Shown here: piece by piece, positions 26,923-36,545 of the stretch
Layout: the number at the start of each line of letters is the position of its first letter
Numbering within the stretch: the stretch's first letter is position 1
DNA from: Actinoplanes palleronii
Lineage (GTDB): Bacteria > Actinomycetota > Actinomycetes > Mycobacteriales > Micromonosporaceae
Direction: 5' to 3'
Assembly: GCF_016862315.1 (NCBI RefSeq)
Contig: NZ_BOMS01000009.1
Span: 124,001-188,000, forward strand
DNA: 64,000 nt
Program-made: the position numbers and the translations under genes
The notes under the pieces: model-generated
Seen by the model: the letters and a program-made list of their open reading frames with translations, nothing else
What the model was told of the DNA's origin: nothing
Databases searched by the model: none

Positions 26923-27916
26923 CGTCCGGTCGCGCCGCGCCCAGCTCCCGCACGGCGGCGCACCAGGTGTCCCACGACCCGCTCGCGCCCCGGGGCAGCA
27001 ACGGAACCACCGTGCTGCGCCCGGCGCGGACGGCGGGATGCCGGCGCGCCAGCATCGACAGCCCTTGGCCGGGACCCGCGTCGACAAGGGTGTAGTCGCC
27101 GCCGGTCAGCAGCGCGTCCAGGGCCGGCCAGAACAGTACCGGCGCGGACAGCTGCCCGGCCCAGAACTCCGGTCTCCCGGCCTGCTCGCGGTCCACCACC
27201 CGGCCGGTCCGGGTGGACCAGATCGGCACCGCCGGGGAGCCGAGTGGCAAAGCCTCGAACGCGGTCGCGAAGGCTCTCGCCTGATCGGCCACGGCGGGAC
27301 AGTGGAAGGGCTGCCGGGCGCCGACCCGCCGGCTGACCAGCCCGGCTGCCCGCAGCTCGCGCTCCACGTCGGACAGGCGTGGTTCCGGCCCGGCCAGCAC
27401 CGTCTGCCGCGGCGCGTTCCGCGCGCCGATCACCACGCTGCCCGGCTCGCCGGCGACGCCCAGGTACGGTGCGAGTTCCGCGGGCGTCGCGCTCACGGCG
27501 AGCAGGCCGCCGGGCGGTGCCGTGGCCATCACCACCGAGCGTGCCAGCATGACGGCGGCGGCACCGGGCAGGTCCAGCACGCCGGCGAGAGCGGCCGCGG
27601 CCAGTTCGCCGACGCTGTGCCCGAGCAGTGCCACCGGCGGACATCCCCGGGCGTGCAAGGCGCGGCCGAGGGCGTACCCGATCGCGAACAACAGGGGTTG
27701 TGCGGTCCCGGCGTCGTCGAGCGAGACCGCCGGCCGGTCGGCGAGCCAGTCCGTACGCAGCCGGCGCCCCGGTGCGCCCATGAGCTCGAAGAACTCGTCC
27801 ATGACCGCGCTGAAGACGGGTTCACGGCCGTACAGTTCCACGGCCATGCCGTGATGCTGGGCCCCCTGACCGGCCATCAGCAGGGCGATCGGACGCCCGG
27901 TTCCCTCGTACGTCAT
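26888..27916 (-). CDS. Malonyl-CoA:ACP acyltransferase-like protein (OxyP-like)
   Basis: A 342-residue acyltransferase of the FabD fold: MAGQGAQ opening, nucleophile Ser101 in LLGHSVGELAAAA, and the catalytic histidine in RQPFHCPAV. Stand-alone ATs occur in type II clusters with unusual starter units, such as OxyP in oxytetracycline and ZhuC in R1128, where they load malonate or remove wrong acetyl primers. This fits an amide-primed (malonamyl) chain. The ATG is chosen for family length and because it falls downstream of the SARP box; a GTG ten codons earlier is possible. Confidence 0.88.
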   Translation of the reverse strand: MTYEGTGRPIALLMAGQGAQHHGMAVELYGREPVFSAVMDEFFELMGAPGRRLRTDWLADRPAVSLDDAGTAQPLLFAIGYALGRALHARGCPPVALLGHSVGELAAAALAGVLDLPGAAAVMLARSVVMATAPPGGLLAVSATPAELAPYLGVAGEPGSVVIGARNAPRQTVLAGPEPRLSDVERELRAAGLVSRRVGARQPFHCPAVADQARAFATAFEALPLGSPAVPIWSTRTGRVVDREQAGRPEFWAGQLSAPVLFWPALDALLTGGDYTLVDAGPGQGLSMLARRHPAVRAGRSTVVPLLPRGASGSWDTWCAAVRELGAARPDAMRDAGAPSPS

Positions 27917-27957
27917 CGGTTCTGGTCTCCGCTCCTCGTCGGTCACCGCGTGGCCGG

Positions 27958-27989
27958 ATCCTCGCCCGCCGCCCTGGAGCGCCGATCGA
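27958..27989 (-). promoter_or_regulatory. SARP box and -10 for the acyltransferase gene
   Basis: Minus strand: TCGATCG (27983-27989) and TCCAGGG (27972-27978) at 11-bp pitch, 8-bp gap, -10 GAGGAT (27958-27963). Confidence 0.6.
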
Positions 27990-28001
27990 GCGGGCACGGC
28001 C

Positions 28002-28044
28002 TCCAGCGGCGTTCCGGCCGGAGTCGAGCCTCGCCCGGCACGCT
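28002..28044 (+). promoter_or_regulatory. SARP box and -10 for the FAD monooxygenase-cyclase operon
   Basis: Three heptamers, TCCAGCG (28002-28008), TCCGGCC (28013-28019) and TCGAGCC (28024-28030), at exact 11-bp pitch; 8-bp gap; -10 CACGCT (28039-28044), 38 bases before the ATG. Confidence 0.65.
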
Positions 28045-28082
28045 GCCCCGGAAACACTGGAACGCGGGGAGGTAGCAAGCCG

Positions 28083-29723
28083 ATGAGCCCTTCTAGCTAC
28101 GACGTGCTCGTGGTGGGGGCCGGCCCGGTCGGCCTGACGGCCGCCTACGAGCTGGCTCGGCGCGGCGCGGCGGTACGAGTGGTCGATCAGGCATCCGGGC
28201 CGGCCACCACGAGCCGGGCGACCGCCACCCACGCACGCACCTTGGAGACCTACCACCAGATGGGGCTCATCGACGAGTTCCTGCGGCGCGGGCAGCGGGT
28301 CGAGCACTTCACCATGCACCAACGGGGACGGCGGCTGATCCGTCTCGACACCGACTACTCGAGCGTGCCGACCCGGTTCCCGTTCACGCTCCAGGTGGAC
28401 CAGGTCACCACCGAGGAGATCCTGCGGACCGCACTGCGGCGCCTGGGCGTCACGGTGGAATGGGGTGTCGGCCTGACCGGGCTGGACCAGACCGACGACA
28501 CGGTGACCGCCGCCCTGCAGCACGCCGGCGGCGGCATCGAGCAGGTCGAGGTGGGGTGGCTGGTCGGCGCGGACGGCGGCCACAGCGTGGTCCGCAGGCA
28601 GCTCGGTTTCACGTTGGTCGGCGAGTCCTCGGAGACCTGGCTGATCGCCGACGCGGTCCTCGACGCCGACCTGCCGCGCGACAGCCTGCACTGGATGCAC
28701 GCCGGGAACGGCACGATCATGCTGGTGCCGTTCCCGGAGCCGGGAAAGTGGCGGCTGCTGGACACGGTGGACGTCGACGGCGCCGACGACGCCGACGCGG
28801 TCGCCAGGCGATTCACCCGCAAGATCACGAAGGCTCTCGGCACGCCGGTCCGGGTGTCCACCCCCAGCTGGGTCTCGGTCTTCACGATCCAGCAGCGCAT
28901 GATCCGGCAGATGCGTTCCGGGCGTTGCTTCGTCGCCGGCGACGCGGCGCACGTGCACAGCCCGGCCTCCGGCCAGGGCATGAACACCGGCATCCAGGAC
29001 GCGTACAACCTCGGCTGGAAGCTGGCCGACGTGCTGCGCGGTCACGCGGACGACGCGCTGCTGGACAGCTACACCGCCGAGCGGGTGCCGGTCGGCGCCA
29101 CGCTGCTCGGCACGACCAGGACGGCCACCGCGCTCGTGGCGCTGCGCAACGCCGCCGCGCCCGTCACCCTGCCGATCGGGCTGGGTCTGCTCAACCTGGC
29201 CACGCCGCTCAAACGGCGGGTCGAACGCAAGATCATGGAGGGGATGTCCGGTTTGGCGTTGCACTACGGCGCCAGCCCGCTGAGCCAGCCGGTGGTCGCG
29301 GCCCGCGGCATCGGGCCGGGGTACCGCGTCGCCTGCTCCGGAGAGACGGCGCTGGCCAGCGCCGGTTGGCGGGACATGTGCACCGAGTTGACCGACCCGC
29401 GGTGGACGTTGCTCGCCACCACCGACGACACCGGACCGGACGGGCTCGCCGCGGTGCTGGCGGACGTGGAACGTGACTTCGGCCGGGCCCTCTCGGTGCG
29501 CACGGTCGCCGACACCACCGACATCGCCGGCACGTACCCGGGGCCGCTCGGCGACCCGGGCGGCACGCTGCGCCGCCAGCTCGGCCTGGACGCCGGGGAG
29601 TACGCCCTGATCCGCCCGGACGGCTACCTGGCGGGCAAGGGCCGGATCGCGGGCGAGCAGGGGCTGACGGCGCTGCTGCGCCGGTGCGGCCTCGTCCCGC
29701 ACGAGCCCGAGCCGACCCGCTGA
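28083..29723 (+). CDS. FAD-dependent aromatic polyketide monooxygenase (OxyL-like candidate)
   Basis: A 546-residue class A flavoprotein hydroxylase: GAGPVGLTAAYELARRG (FAD Rossmann) near residues 12-28, VGADGGHSVVRRQLGF (DG motif) and CFVAGDAAHVHSPASGQGMNTGIQDAYNLGWKL (GD motif), and a C-terminal thioredoxin-like region. It would use NAD(P)H and O2 to hydroxylate the tetracyclic intermediate. Its length is closest to the OxyL type, which installs the C4/C12a oxygens, but three such enzymes are present and assignments are tentative. The ribosome site GGGAGG is clear. The cyclase gene follows 29 bases later in the same operon. Confidence 0.9.
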   Translation: MSPSSYDVLVVGAGPVGLTAAYELARRGAAVRVVDQASGPATTSRATATHARTLETYHQMGLIDEFLRRGQRVEHFTMHQRGRRLIRLDTDYSSVPTRFPFTLQVDQVTTEEILRTALRRLGVTVEWGVGLTGLDQTDDTVTAALQHAGGGIEQVEVGWLVGADGGHSVVRRQLGFTLVGESSETWLIADAVLDADLPRDSLHWMHAGNGTIMLVPFPEPGKWRLLDTVDVDGADDADAVARRFTRKITKALGTPVRVSTPSWVSVFTIQQRMIRQMRSGRCFVAGDAAHVHSPASGQGMNTGIQDAYNLGWKLADVLRGHADDALLDSYTAERVPVGATLLGTTRTATALVALRNAAAPVTLPIGLGLLNLATPLKRRVERKIMEGMSGLALHYGASPLSQPVVAARGIGPGYRVACSGETALASAGWRDMCTELTDPRWTLLATTDDTGPDGLAAVLADVERDFGRALSVRTVADTTDIAGTYPGPLGDPGGTLRRQLGLDAGEYALIRPDGYLAGKGRIAGEQGLTALLRRCGLVPHEPEPTR

Positions 29724-29752
29724 TCCCGCTGATCCCACCGAGGAGTGCCACC

Positions 29753-30529
29753 ATGCGCATCATCGACCTGTCCACGCCGATCGACGCCACGGTCTGGGAA
29801 CCGAACCCGACCGAGCACACGGTGCTCTCTCCCGCCGAGGGCGCCGTGCACATGGCGGAGAGCATGCGGGAGAACCACGGCCTCGACTTCGACCCCGCCG
29901 TGCTGCCGGACGGCGAACTGCTGTCGCTGGACACCCTGCGGCTGACCACCCACACCGGTACCCACGTGGACGCGCCCTCGCACTACGGCTCCACCACCGA
30001 GTACGGGCCGCCCCGCCACATCGACCAGATGCCATTGAATTGGTTCTTCCGGCCCGGCCTGGTGCTGGACGTCTCCGACGCGCCGGTCGGCACGGTGGGC
30101 GCGGACCGGTTGCGGCAGGCCTTCGACCATGCGGGCCGGGCACCAGAGCCGATGGACGTGGTGCTGCTGTACACCGGCGCGAACACCCTCGCCGGTACGC
30201 CCAAGTACTTCACCGACTTCGTCGGACTCGACGGCCCGGCCACCGACCTCCTGCTGGATCGGGGTGTGCGGGTCATCGGCACCGACGCGTTCAGCCTCGA
30301 CGCGCCCTTCGGTCACATGATCGTGGAGTACCAGAAGAACGCGGATCCGAGCGTGCTGTGGCCGGCGCACTTCGCCGGTCGCCGGCGCGAGTACTGCCAG
30401 ATCGAGCGGTTGAACAACCTGGAAGCGCTGCTCGACACGCCCCGCTTCACGGTGTGCTGCTTCCCCGTGAAGATCGCCAACGCGGGCGCCGGCTGGGCGC
30501 GGGCCGTGGCGCTGGTCCCGGAGGAATGA
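29753..30529 (+). CDS. Metal-dependent polyketide cyclase, PF04199 family (OxyN-like)
   Basis: A 258-residue protein of the Cyclase/kynurenine formamidase-like family with the full metal-binding signature HTGTHVDAPSHY near residues 68-79 and later His/Asp residues in GTDAFSLDAPFGH. OxyN-type members close a later ring during tetracycline skeleton formation; this assignment rests on family and context. The start is set by GAGGAG seven bases before the ATG. It is the second gene of the operon with the FAD monooxygenase and convergent with the biotin carboxylase gene, with only 26 bases between stops. Confidence 0.9.
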   Translation: MRIIDLSTPIDATVWEPNPTEHTVLSPAEGAVHMAESMRENHGLDFDPAVLPDGELLSLDTLRLTTHTGTHVDAPSHYGSTTEYGPPRHIDQMPLNWFFRPGLVLDVSDAPVGTVGADRLRQAFDHAGRAPEPMDVVLLYTGANTLAGTPKYFTDFVGLDGPATDLLLDRGVRVIGTDAFSLDAPFGHMIVEYQKNADPSVLWPAHFAGRRREYCQIERLNNLEALLDTPRFTVCCFPVKIANAGAGWARAVALVPEE

Positions 30530-30555
30530 GCCACGGCCGGCCCGGCCCGGACGGG

Positions 30556-31920
30556 TCAGCCGGCCCCGGCACCGTCGTACACCCACTGGGTGCTGTGCGC
30601 CGCCGCGCGGAAGCACGGGTCCGCCAGGACCCCGCTGAGATGCGCGGCGGTGGTGTGCACGCCGGCTCCGCCGACCCGTAGTTCGTCCAGGGCCAGACGC
30701 ATCCGCGTGATCGCCTGCTCCCGGTCGGGCGCCCAGACGAGGACCTTGGCCAGCAGCGAGTCGTAGCTGGCCGGCACCCGGTATCCCGGAAAGGCGTGGG
30801 TGTCCACCCGGACGAACGGGCCCGACGGAGCGACGAACTCGGTGAGGACGCCGGGGGTGGGCATGAAGTCACGGGCCGGGTCCTCGGCGTTGATGCGGCA
30901 CTGGATCGCCACCCCGCGCGGGCGTACGTCCTCCTGCCGCAGGCCCAGCGGCATGCCCGCGGCCACCCGCAGCTGCTCCCGTACCAGGTCGACGCCGGCC
31001 ACCAGCTCGGTCACACCGTGCTCGACCTGGAGACGGCAGTTGGCCTCCATGAAGTAGAACTCGCCTGCGGCGTCCACCAGGAATTCGAAGGTGCCCACGC
31101 CCGCGTACCCGGCGGCCCGCGCGCCGCGGACCGCCGCCTCGGCGATCCGGCCGGTCAACTCCGCGGGCAGGCCGGGCGCGGGGCTCTCCTCGATGAGCTT
31201 CTGGTGCCGCCGCTGCACCGAGCAGTCGCGTTCGCCGAGATGCAGACAGTTCCCGTGCAGGTCGGCGAGCACCTGGATCTCGACGTGCCGGGGTGCGGCC
31301 AGGTACCGCTCCAGGTACACCCGGCCGTCACCGAAGAGCTGCCGGGCGGTTGCCGTGGTCTCCCGGTACGCCTTCGTCAGCTCGTCCGGGCCCCGCACCA
31401 CCCGCATGCCACGGCCGCCACCGCCGGCCGTGGCCTTGATGATCAACGGGTATCCCACGGCGCCGGCCGCCCGTGCGGCCTCCTCCTCGTCGCGCACCGG
31501 GTCCAGCACGCCGGGCAGCAGCGGCAGCCCGGCCGCGGCCATCGCGGTCCGCGCGCTCATCTTGTCGCCGAGCTGCCGCATCGCGGCGACCGGCGGTCCG
31601 ATGAAGGTGAGTCCGCTCGCCGCGCACGCCTCGGCGAAATCGGCGTCCTCGGAGAGGAAACCGTACCCGGGATGCACCGCCTCGGCTCCGGTCATCAACG
31701 CGGCCTCGATGATCGCGGCCGCGTTCAGGTAGCTCGCGCGCGGCGCCGCCGGCCCGATCACGACCGTACGGTCGGCGAGCCGGGTGACGGCCGACCCACG
31801 ATCGGCCTCCGAGCAGACGGCCACCACGCGGATGCCCAGTTCCCGGCAGGCGCGGGCGACCCGCACCGCGATCTCACCGCGGTTGGCCACCAGCACCGTC
31901 CGGAACATGCCGTCGGTCAC
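30556..31920 (-). CDS. accC: Acetyl-CoA carboxylase, biotin carboxylase subunit
   Basis: A 454-residue ATP-grasp biotin carboxylase: FRTVLVANRGEIAVRVARAC opening, glycine-rich KATAGGGGRGMRVV near 160, HLGERDCSVQRRHQK, and EFLVDAAGEFYFMEANCRLQVEHGVTE for the Mg-ATP and bicarbonate site. It carboxylates biotin on the BCCP encoded just upstream. The GTG start overlaps the BCCP stop (GTGA), preferred over the internal Met 4 codons later because the same coupling occurs between the other two subunit genes. A dedicated carboxylase in the cluster would raise malonyl-CoA supply for the decaketide. Confidence 0.93.
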   Translation of the reverse strand: MTDGMFRTVLVANRGEIAVRVARACRELGIRVVAVCSEADRGSAVTRLADRTVVIGPAAPRASYLNAAAIIEAALMTGAEAVHPGYGFLSEDADFAEACAASGLTFIGPPVAAMRQLGDKMSARTAMAAAGLPLLPGVLDPVRDEEEAARAAGAVGYPLIIKATAGGGGRGMRVVRGPDELTKAYRETTATARQLFGDGRVYLERYLAAPRHVEIQVLADLHGNCLHLGERDCSVQRRHQKLIEESPAPGLPAELTGRIAEAAVRGARAAGYAGVGTFEFLVDAAGEFYFMEANCRLQVEHGVTELVAGVDLVREQLRVAAGMPLGLRQEDVRPRGVAIQCRINAEDPARDFMPTPGVLTEFVAPSGPFVRVDTHAFPGYRVPASYDSLLAKVLVWAPDREQAITRMRLALDELRVGGAGVHTTAAHLSGVLADPCFRAAAHSTQWVYDGAGAG

Positions 31921-32453
31921 GACGGGTCCAGCTCGAACAGCGGCTGGTTGTACTCCACCGGCTCGCCGTCGGCGTGCAGCACCTTGCCGATCCGCCCGGC
32001 CGCGGTGGCCTCGACGGGGATCATGAGCTTCATCGCCTCGACGATGCCGACCTGCTGACCTGCCACGACCAGGCTGCTGGGGCGGACGAAGGGCTCGGCG
32101 CCGGGCGAGGGCGCCAGGTAGAAGGTGCCGACCGCCGGCGCGGTGATGTAGTCGGCGGGCGGCCCGCCGGCCTGGTCCACCGGCGCGGCCGGGGCACCCG
32201 CCGGGGCACCGGTCTCCGGTCCCGGCACGGCCCAGGTCATCTCGATCCACACCTCACCGGCGCGCACGCTGAGCGTCGCCGGGGGCGGACCGCCGAGGCG
32301 CAGCAGCCGGTCGGCCGCCTGCGTCGCCTGCCGGAGCGCGGACGAGGTCCCGGCGTCGTCGTGGGGTTCGCCGCTGCGTTCGGGCAGGTCGGGCTGCGGC
32401 TCGGCGAGCGCGCGGCCATTCGGTGCGGGCCGGAAATTGTCCACCGTTCTCAC
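31917..32453 (-). CDS. accB: Biotin carboxyl carrier protein (BCCP)
   Basis: A 178-residue carrier: a poorly conserved N-terminal part, a Pro/Ala-rich flexible linker near residues 75-100, and a C-terminal biotinyl domain with the attachment lysine Lys142 in the EAMKLM motif (normal position, 36 residues from the end). The GTG start is chosen because it overlaps the stop of the carboxyltransferase gene (GTGA); a much longer open frame upstream is only the shadow of that gene. Confidence 0.92.
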   Translation of the reverse strand: MRTVDNFRPAPNGRALAEPQPDLPERSGEPHDDAGTSSALRQATQAADRLLRLGGPPPATLSVRAGEVWIEMTWAVPGPETGAPAGAPAAPVDQAGGPPADYITAPAVGTFYLAPSPGAEPFVRPSSLVVAGQQVGIVEAMKLMIPVEATAAGRIGKVLHADGEPVEYNQPLFELDPS

Positions 32454-34153
32454 TCCATTCCCATGCTGTCCGAACGGGGCGACGACAAGCCGCCGAACGC
32501 TTCGAACCGGCGGGAGCGACGGCAGCGGATCTCCCCCGCCGACAAGTCGCCCAGCTCCGCCAGGGTCGCGGTCAGGGCGGCGCGCAGCAGTTCCGCGGCG
32601 GCCGCGTGGTCGGTCTGCGCGCCGCCGCCCGGCTCCGGTATCACGCCGTCGACCACACCGAGTCGCAACAGGTCGGGTGCGCTCACCCCCAGCGCGGCGG
32701 CGGCGCGGGGCGCCTCGGCCGCGTCGTTCCACAGGATCGCCGCGCATCCCTCCGGGCTGATCACCGAGTACACGGCGTTGGCGAGCATCAGCACCCGGTC
32801 CGCGACGGCGAGCGCGAGAGCACCGCCGCTGCCGCCCTCGCCGGTGATGACCGCCACCACCGGCACCGGGAGTTCGGTCAGCAGGCGCAGGTTCTCGGCG
32901 ATGGCCAGGGCCTGCCCCTGCGCCTCGGCCTCTATCCCGGCGTGCGCGCCGGGTGTGTCGATGAGTGTGACGACGGGTGCGCCGAGCTTCGCCGCCAGCC
33001 GCATCAGCCGAGCCGCCTTGCGATAGCCGGCCGGCGACGCCATGCCGAAGTGACGCGCGGACAGTTCGGCCGCCGTATGCCCCTTCTGGGTGCCGACCAT
33101 CACCACGGGACGCCCGTCGAGGCGGGCCAGTCCGCCGATGATCGCGGGGCAGTCCTTGGTCAGGCGGTCGCCGTGCAACTCCAGGAAGTCGGTGAAGACC
33201 CGGGCGGCGTAGTCCGCCGTGGTCGGGCGTGTGATGTCCCGCGCCCGGCGGACCGACTGCCACGGGTCCCGCTGGTGGAGAGCTTCCGGGTCGGTCACGG
33301 TGCCGGCGTCCAGCCCGGTCCGGTCCGCCGGGGCCGCCGGCGCGGTCAGCGCGAGCAGCCTGCCCAGCAGTGCCCGTTGGTCCCCCCGCGGGCAGACCAG
33401 GTCGAGGTGCCCCTGGTCGCGCAGCGCCTCGGCGGTCTGGAAGCCGGTCGGCAGCGGCTTGCCGAGCAGCTGTTCGATCACCCGGGGACCGGCGAAACCG
33501 AGCCGGGCGCCGGGTTCGGCGAGGATGACGTCGGCCAGGGTGGCGTAGGAGGCCGCGACGCCGCCGAACGTCGGGTCGGTGATCAGCGAGACGGTGAGGA
33601 TGCCGGCCGCGTCCAGCCGCGTGAGCGCCTGGGTGGTCCGGGCCATCTGCATCAGGGAGAGCACGCCCTCCTGCATCCGGGCGCCACCGGACGCGGTCAC
33701 CATGAGCAGGGGAACCCGGCGCGCCAGGGCGATCTCGGCGGCCCGGGTGAGCAGATCGCCGACGGCCACCCCCATGCTCCCGCCCAGGAACCGGAAGTCC
33801 GACACCGCGGCCACCAGCGGCTGGCCGTGGATGGTGCCCGTGGCGACCAGCATCGCCTCGCGCATCCCGGTACGCCGCCGGGCCCGCTCACGGCGGCGCG
33901 GATACGGCTCGGTGTCGCTGAACCCCAGCGGGTCGGTGTCCGTCGACGACGAGTCCACCAGCCGCGCCGAACCGGGATCGAACAGCGCGTCGAGCCGCTG
34001 CGCGGCGGTGATCCGCAGATGGTGCCCGCAGCCGGGGCACACCCACAGCCCGCGCAGGAGCCGGTTGCCGAGATGCACGGTCCGGCAGCCCGGGCAGAGT
34101 GCCCAGGACACCGCATCGGCCGCCCGATCCGTGCTCACCGCAGTACTGGTCAT
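32450..34153 (-). CDS. Fused acetyl-CoA carboxyltransferase beta-alpha (AccDA)
   Basis: A 567-residue fusion. The N-terminal half (to about residue 285) is AccD-like with a zinc ribbon, two CPGC pairs ([19 protein letters not shown]), and the crotonase-type core [19 protein letters not shown]. The C-terminal half is AccA-like ([72 protein letters not shown]). It moves the carboxyl group from biotin to acetyl-CoA. Fused subunits like this are typical of carboxylases encoded within polyketide clusters. It is the first gene of a three-gene coupled operon, divergent from ACP. Confidence 0.93.
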   Translation of the reverse strand: MTSTAVSTDRAADAVSWALCPGCRTVHLGNRLLRGLWVCPGCGHHLRITAAQRLDALFDPGSARLVDSSSTDTDPLGFSDTEPYPRRRERARRRTGMREAMLVATGTIHGQPLVAAVSDFRFLGGSMGVAVGDLLTRAAEIALARRVPLLMVTASGGARMQEGVLSLMQMARTTQALTRLDAAGILTVSLITDPTFGGVAASYATLADVILAEPGARLGFAGPRVIEQLLGKPLPTGFQTAEALRDQGHLDLVCPRGDQRALLGRLLALTAPAAPADRTGLDAGTVTDPEALHQRDPWQSVRRARDITRPTTADYAARVFTDFLELHGDRLTKDCPAIIGGLARLDGRPVVMVGTQKGHTAAELSARHFGMASPAGYRKAARLMRLAAKLGAPVVTLIDTPGAHAGIEAEAQGQALAIAENLRLLTELPVPVVAVITGEGGSGGALALAVADRVLMLANAVYSVISPEGCAAILWNDAAEAPRAAAALGVSAPDLLRLGVVDGVIPEPGGGAQTDHAAAAELLRAALTATLAELGDLSAGEIRCRRSRRFEAFGGLSSPRSDSMGME

Positions 34154-34185
34154 CGCAGGCCTCTCCGTTTCGACGCCGGGCCGCC

Positions 34186-34228
34186 AGTGTGCGAAGCGGG
34201 CATCGAAGGCGCGTCAAGCCGCGCTGGA
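34186..34228 (-). promoter_or_regulatory. SARP box and -10 for the acetyl-CoA carboxylase operon
   Basis: Minus strand: TCCAGCG (34222-34228), TTGACGC (34211-34217) and TCGATGC (34200-34206) at exact 11-bp pitch; 8-bp gap; -10 CACACT (34186-34191), 32 bases before the ATG. Confidence 0.65.
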
Positions 34229-34260
34229 ACCGGCCCGGCCACCGGGATCGCGGCGGGCTC

Positions 34261-34303
34261 TCCACCGGGACTCGATCGTCGTTCGACGGGCGCGGCGCAG
34301 CGT
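34261..34303 (+). promoter_or_regulatory. SARP box and -10 for the ACP-amidotransferase operon
   Basis: TCCACCG (34261-34267), TCGATCG (34272-34278) and TCGACGG (34283-34289) at exact 11-bp pitch; 8-bp gap; -10 CAGCGT (34298-34303). Confidence 0.7.
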
Positions 34304-34379
34304 CGTCACCGGCGGATCGGCTGTCCCGAGCGCCGGCGGACAACGCCGGCGCGTGGCCGCGGACCGGAAGGTTGACGAC

Positions 34380-34637
34380 ATGGCGGAGCTCAGCATCGAG
34401 ACCCTGTTTCAGCTACTCAAGGAGAGTGCCGGTGAGGAGGAGGGCATCGACCTCAGCGGCGACAGCATGGACCGGGAGTTCGAGCTTCTCGGCTACGACT
34501 CGCTGGCGATGCTCAACACCGTGAGCCGCATCGAACGGGAGAACGGCATCCGGCTGCCCGACTCGGTGGTGGCGGACGCCCGTACCCCACGAGAGCTCCT
34601 CGACGAGGTCAACAACCGGCTTCAGGCGAACGCGTAG
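34380..34637 (+). CDS. Acyl carrier protein of the type II PKS (OxyC-like)
   Basis: An 85-residue ACP. The phosphopantetheine site is Ser41 in LLGYDSLAMLN, in the usual place before helix 2, and the protein is strongly acidic. It carries the growing polyketide for KS-alpha/beta. The ATG is preceded by GGAAGG. It is unusual that the ACP is about 7 kb from the KS pair rather than directly after KS-beta; here it is transcribed with the amidotransferase gene, 18 bases apart, perhaps because the two act on the same starter. Confidence 0.95.
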   Translation: MAELSIETLFQLLKESAGEEEGIDLSGDSMDREFELLGYDSLAMLNTVSRIERENGIRLPDSVVADARTPRELLDEVNNRLQANA

Positions 34638-34655
34638 CGACGGAGAGGCAATACG

Positions 34656-36506
34656 GTGTGCGGAATCGTCGGCTGGGTGGACTTCCAGCGTGACTTGTCC
34701 GGTTCGCGAGCGACGGTCCAGGCGATGACCGACACGATGTGCTGCCGGGGGCCGGACGCGGAAGGGCTGTGGCTCGGCCGGCGGGCCGCGATCGGGCATC
34801 GCCGGCTCGCGGTCGTCGACCTGGCCGGCAGCACGCAGCCGATGACCGTGGAGACCGACGGCCGGACCGCCGTGGTGCTGACCTTCTGCGGCGAACTGTA
34901 CAACTTCGTGGAGCTCCGGCACGAGCTGGAGGGGTACGGGCATCACTTCCGCACCCGCGGCGACACCGAGGTCGTGCTGCGCGCGTACCTGCAATGGGGT
35001 GCGGACATGGTGACCCGGTTCAACGGGATGTTCGCCCTCGGTGTCTGGGACGAACGGAACCAGGAGCTGCTCCTGGTCCGGGACCGGATGGGCGTCAAGC
35101 CGCTGTACTACTACCCCACCCCCGGCGGCGTGCTGTTCGGCTCGGAACCCAAGGCGATCCTCGCCAACCCGCTCGCGTCGGCCCGGGTCGCCGCCGACGG
35201 GATGTGCGAGGTCCTGGACATGGTCAAGACGCCCGAGCACGCCGTGTTCTCCGGGATGGCGGAGGTACGACCGGGCCACCTGGTCCGGGTCCGGCACACC
35301 GGTGTCACCCGCCACCGGTACTGGACCCTGGCGGCGCAGCCGCACGCCGACGATCCACGGTCCACGGTGCGACACGTGCGGGACCTGTTGGACGACACGG
35401 TCGCCCGGCAGTTGGTCGCCGACGTGCCGGTCGGCACGCTGCTCTCCGGCGGTCTGGACTCCTCGGCGGTCACCGCCCTGGCCGCGGGCACCCTGCTGCG
35501 CGGCGGCGCCGGTCCGGTGCAGTCGTTCGCCGTCGACTTCGTCGGTGCCGATGAGCATTTCGCCCCGGACGCGGTGCGCGGCGACGCGGACAGCCCGTTC
35601 GCCCGGGAGCTGGCCCGGCATGTCGCCGCGGACCACACGGAGGTCCGGCTCGACAGCGAGCAGCTCACCGACCCGGCGGTACGGGAGCGGGTCCTCGCCG
35701 CGACCGATCTGCCACCGGCGTTCTGGGGCGACATGTGGCCGTCGCTGTATCTGCTCTTCCGCGCCGTCCGCGACCGGTGCACCGTGGCGTTGTCCGGTGA
35801 GGCGGCCGACGAGCTGTTCGGCGGGTACCGCTGGTTCCACAATCCGAGGGCGGTCGGCGCGTCGACGTTCCCGTGGCTGACCTCCGGCTCGGCCCGGTAC
35901 TTCGGCGGGCTGTCGCTGCTCGACCGGGGCCTGATCGAGAAGCTCGACATCCCCGCCTACCGGGCGATGCGGTACAGCGAGGCGCTGGCCGAGGTGCCGG
36001 TGCTGCCCGGCGAACCCGCCGCGGAGAGACGGATGCGTGAGGTGTCCTACCTCAATCTGACCCGCTTCGTGCAGACCCTGCTGGATCGCAAGGACCGGAT
36101 GAGCATGGCCGTCGGCCTCGAGGTACGCGTCCCGTTCTGCGACCACCGGCTGGTCTCGTACGTGTTCAACGTGCCGTTCCCGATGAAGACCCTCGACGGC
36201 CGCCCGAAGGGCCTGCTGCGGGCCGCGATGGACGATCTCCTCCCGCGCTCGGTGCTGGACCGGGTGAAAACTCCCTATCCGGCCACCCAGGACCCCGGTT
36301 ACGAGATCGCGCTGCGCGCCGAACTGACGCGCGTCCTGGCGGACCGTGATGCGCCGGTGTTGCCGCTGCTGGACCGGGACCGGGTGCGACGCCTGCTGGA
36401 CCGCCCGCTGCACGGCTCGAGCCGGCCGTACGACCGGGGTGGTCTCGAGATGGCTCTCTGGCTCAACGACTGGATCAGCCGCTACGACGTCGCCCTCGAT
36501 TTCTGA
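34656..36506 (+). CDS. Asparagine synthase-like amidotransferase (OxyD-like)
   Basis: A 616-residue class II glutamine amidotransferase. The N-terminal nucleophile Cys2 is in MCGIVGW and the glutaminase domain runs to about 210; the ATP pyrophosphatase loop SGGLDSS begins at residue 264, followed by SGEAADELFGGYRWF and the KDRMSMAVGLEVRVPF region. In oxytetracycline OxyD makes the malonamyl starter that becomes the C2 carboxamide, so this gene argues strongly for a tetracycline-class amide; amidation of a finished acid, as in pentangular polyphenols, is the alternative. GTG start with GGAGAGG upstream. Confidence 0.93.
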   Translation: MCGIVGWVDFQRDLSGSRATVQAMTDTMCCRGPDAEGLWLGRRAAIGHRRLAVVDLAGSTQPMTVETDGRTAVVLTFCGELYNFVELRHELEGYGHHFRTRGDTEVVLRAYLQWGADMVTRFNGMFALGVWDERNQELLLVRDRMGVKPLYYYPTPGGVLFGSEPKAILANPLASARVAADGMCEVLDMVKTPEHAVFSGMAEVRPGHLVRVRHTGVTRHRYWTLAAQPHADDPRSTVRHVRDLLDDTVARQLVADVPVGTLLSGGLDSSAVTALAAGTLLRGGAGPVQSFAVDFVGADEHFAPDAVRGDADSPFARELARHVAADHTEVRLDSEQLTDPAVRERVLAATDLPPAFWGDMWPSLYLLFRAVRDRCTVALSGEAADELFGGYRWFHNPRAVGASTFPWLTSGSARYFGGLSLLDRGLIEKLDIPAYRAMRYSEALAEVPVLPGEPAAERRMREVSYLNLTRFVQTLLDRKDRMSMAVGLEVRVPFCDHRLVSYVFNVPFPMKTLDGRPKGLLRAAMDDLLPRSVLDRVKTPYPATQDPGYEIALRAELTRVLADRDAPVLPLLDRDRVRRLLDRPLHGSSRPYDRGGLEMALWLNDWISRYDVALDF

Positions 36507-36516
36507 GGTGCCGCTG

Positions 36517-36545
36517 GCATTCCCTTGCGCCGAGCCGGGGAATGC
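36517..36545 (+). terminator. Hairpin after the amidotransferase gene
   Basis: GCATTCCC (36517-36524) pairs with GGGAATGC (36538-36545), 11 bases after the stop codon. Confidence 0.55.

Noticed and set aside
29624..30616. 330-codon minus-strand frame opposite the OxyN-like cyclase
   Set aside because: The plus-strand gene has the full HxGTHxDxPxH signature and a ribosome site; the minus frame has neither.
34380..36506. Pentangular polyphenol cluster (xantholipin/lysolipin type) because of the asparagine synthase-like gene
   Set aside because: The ribosomal protection protein, the OxyF-, OxyR- and CtcP-like genes and the single didomain cyclase fit tetracyclines better.
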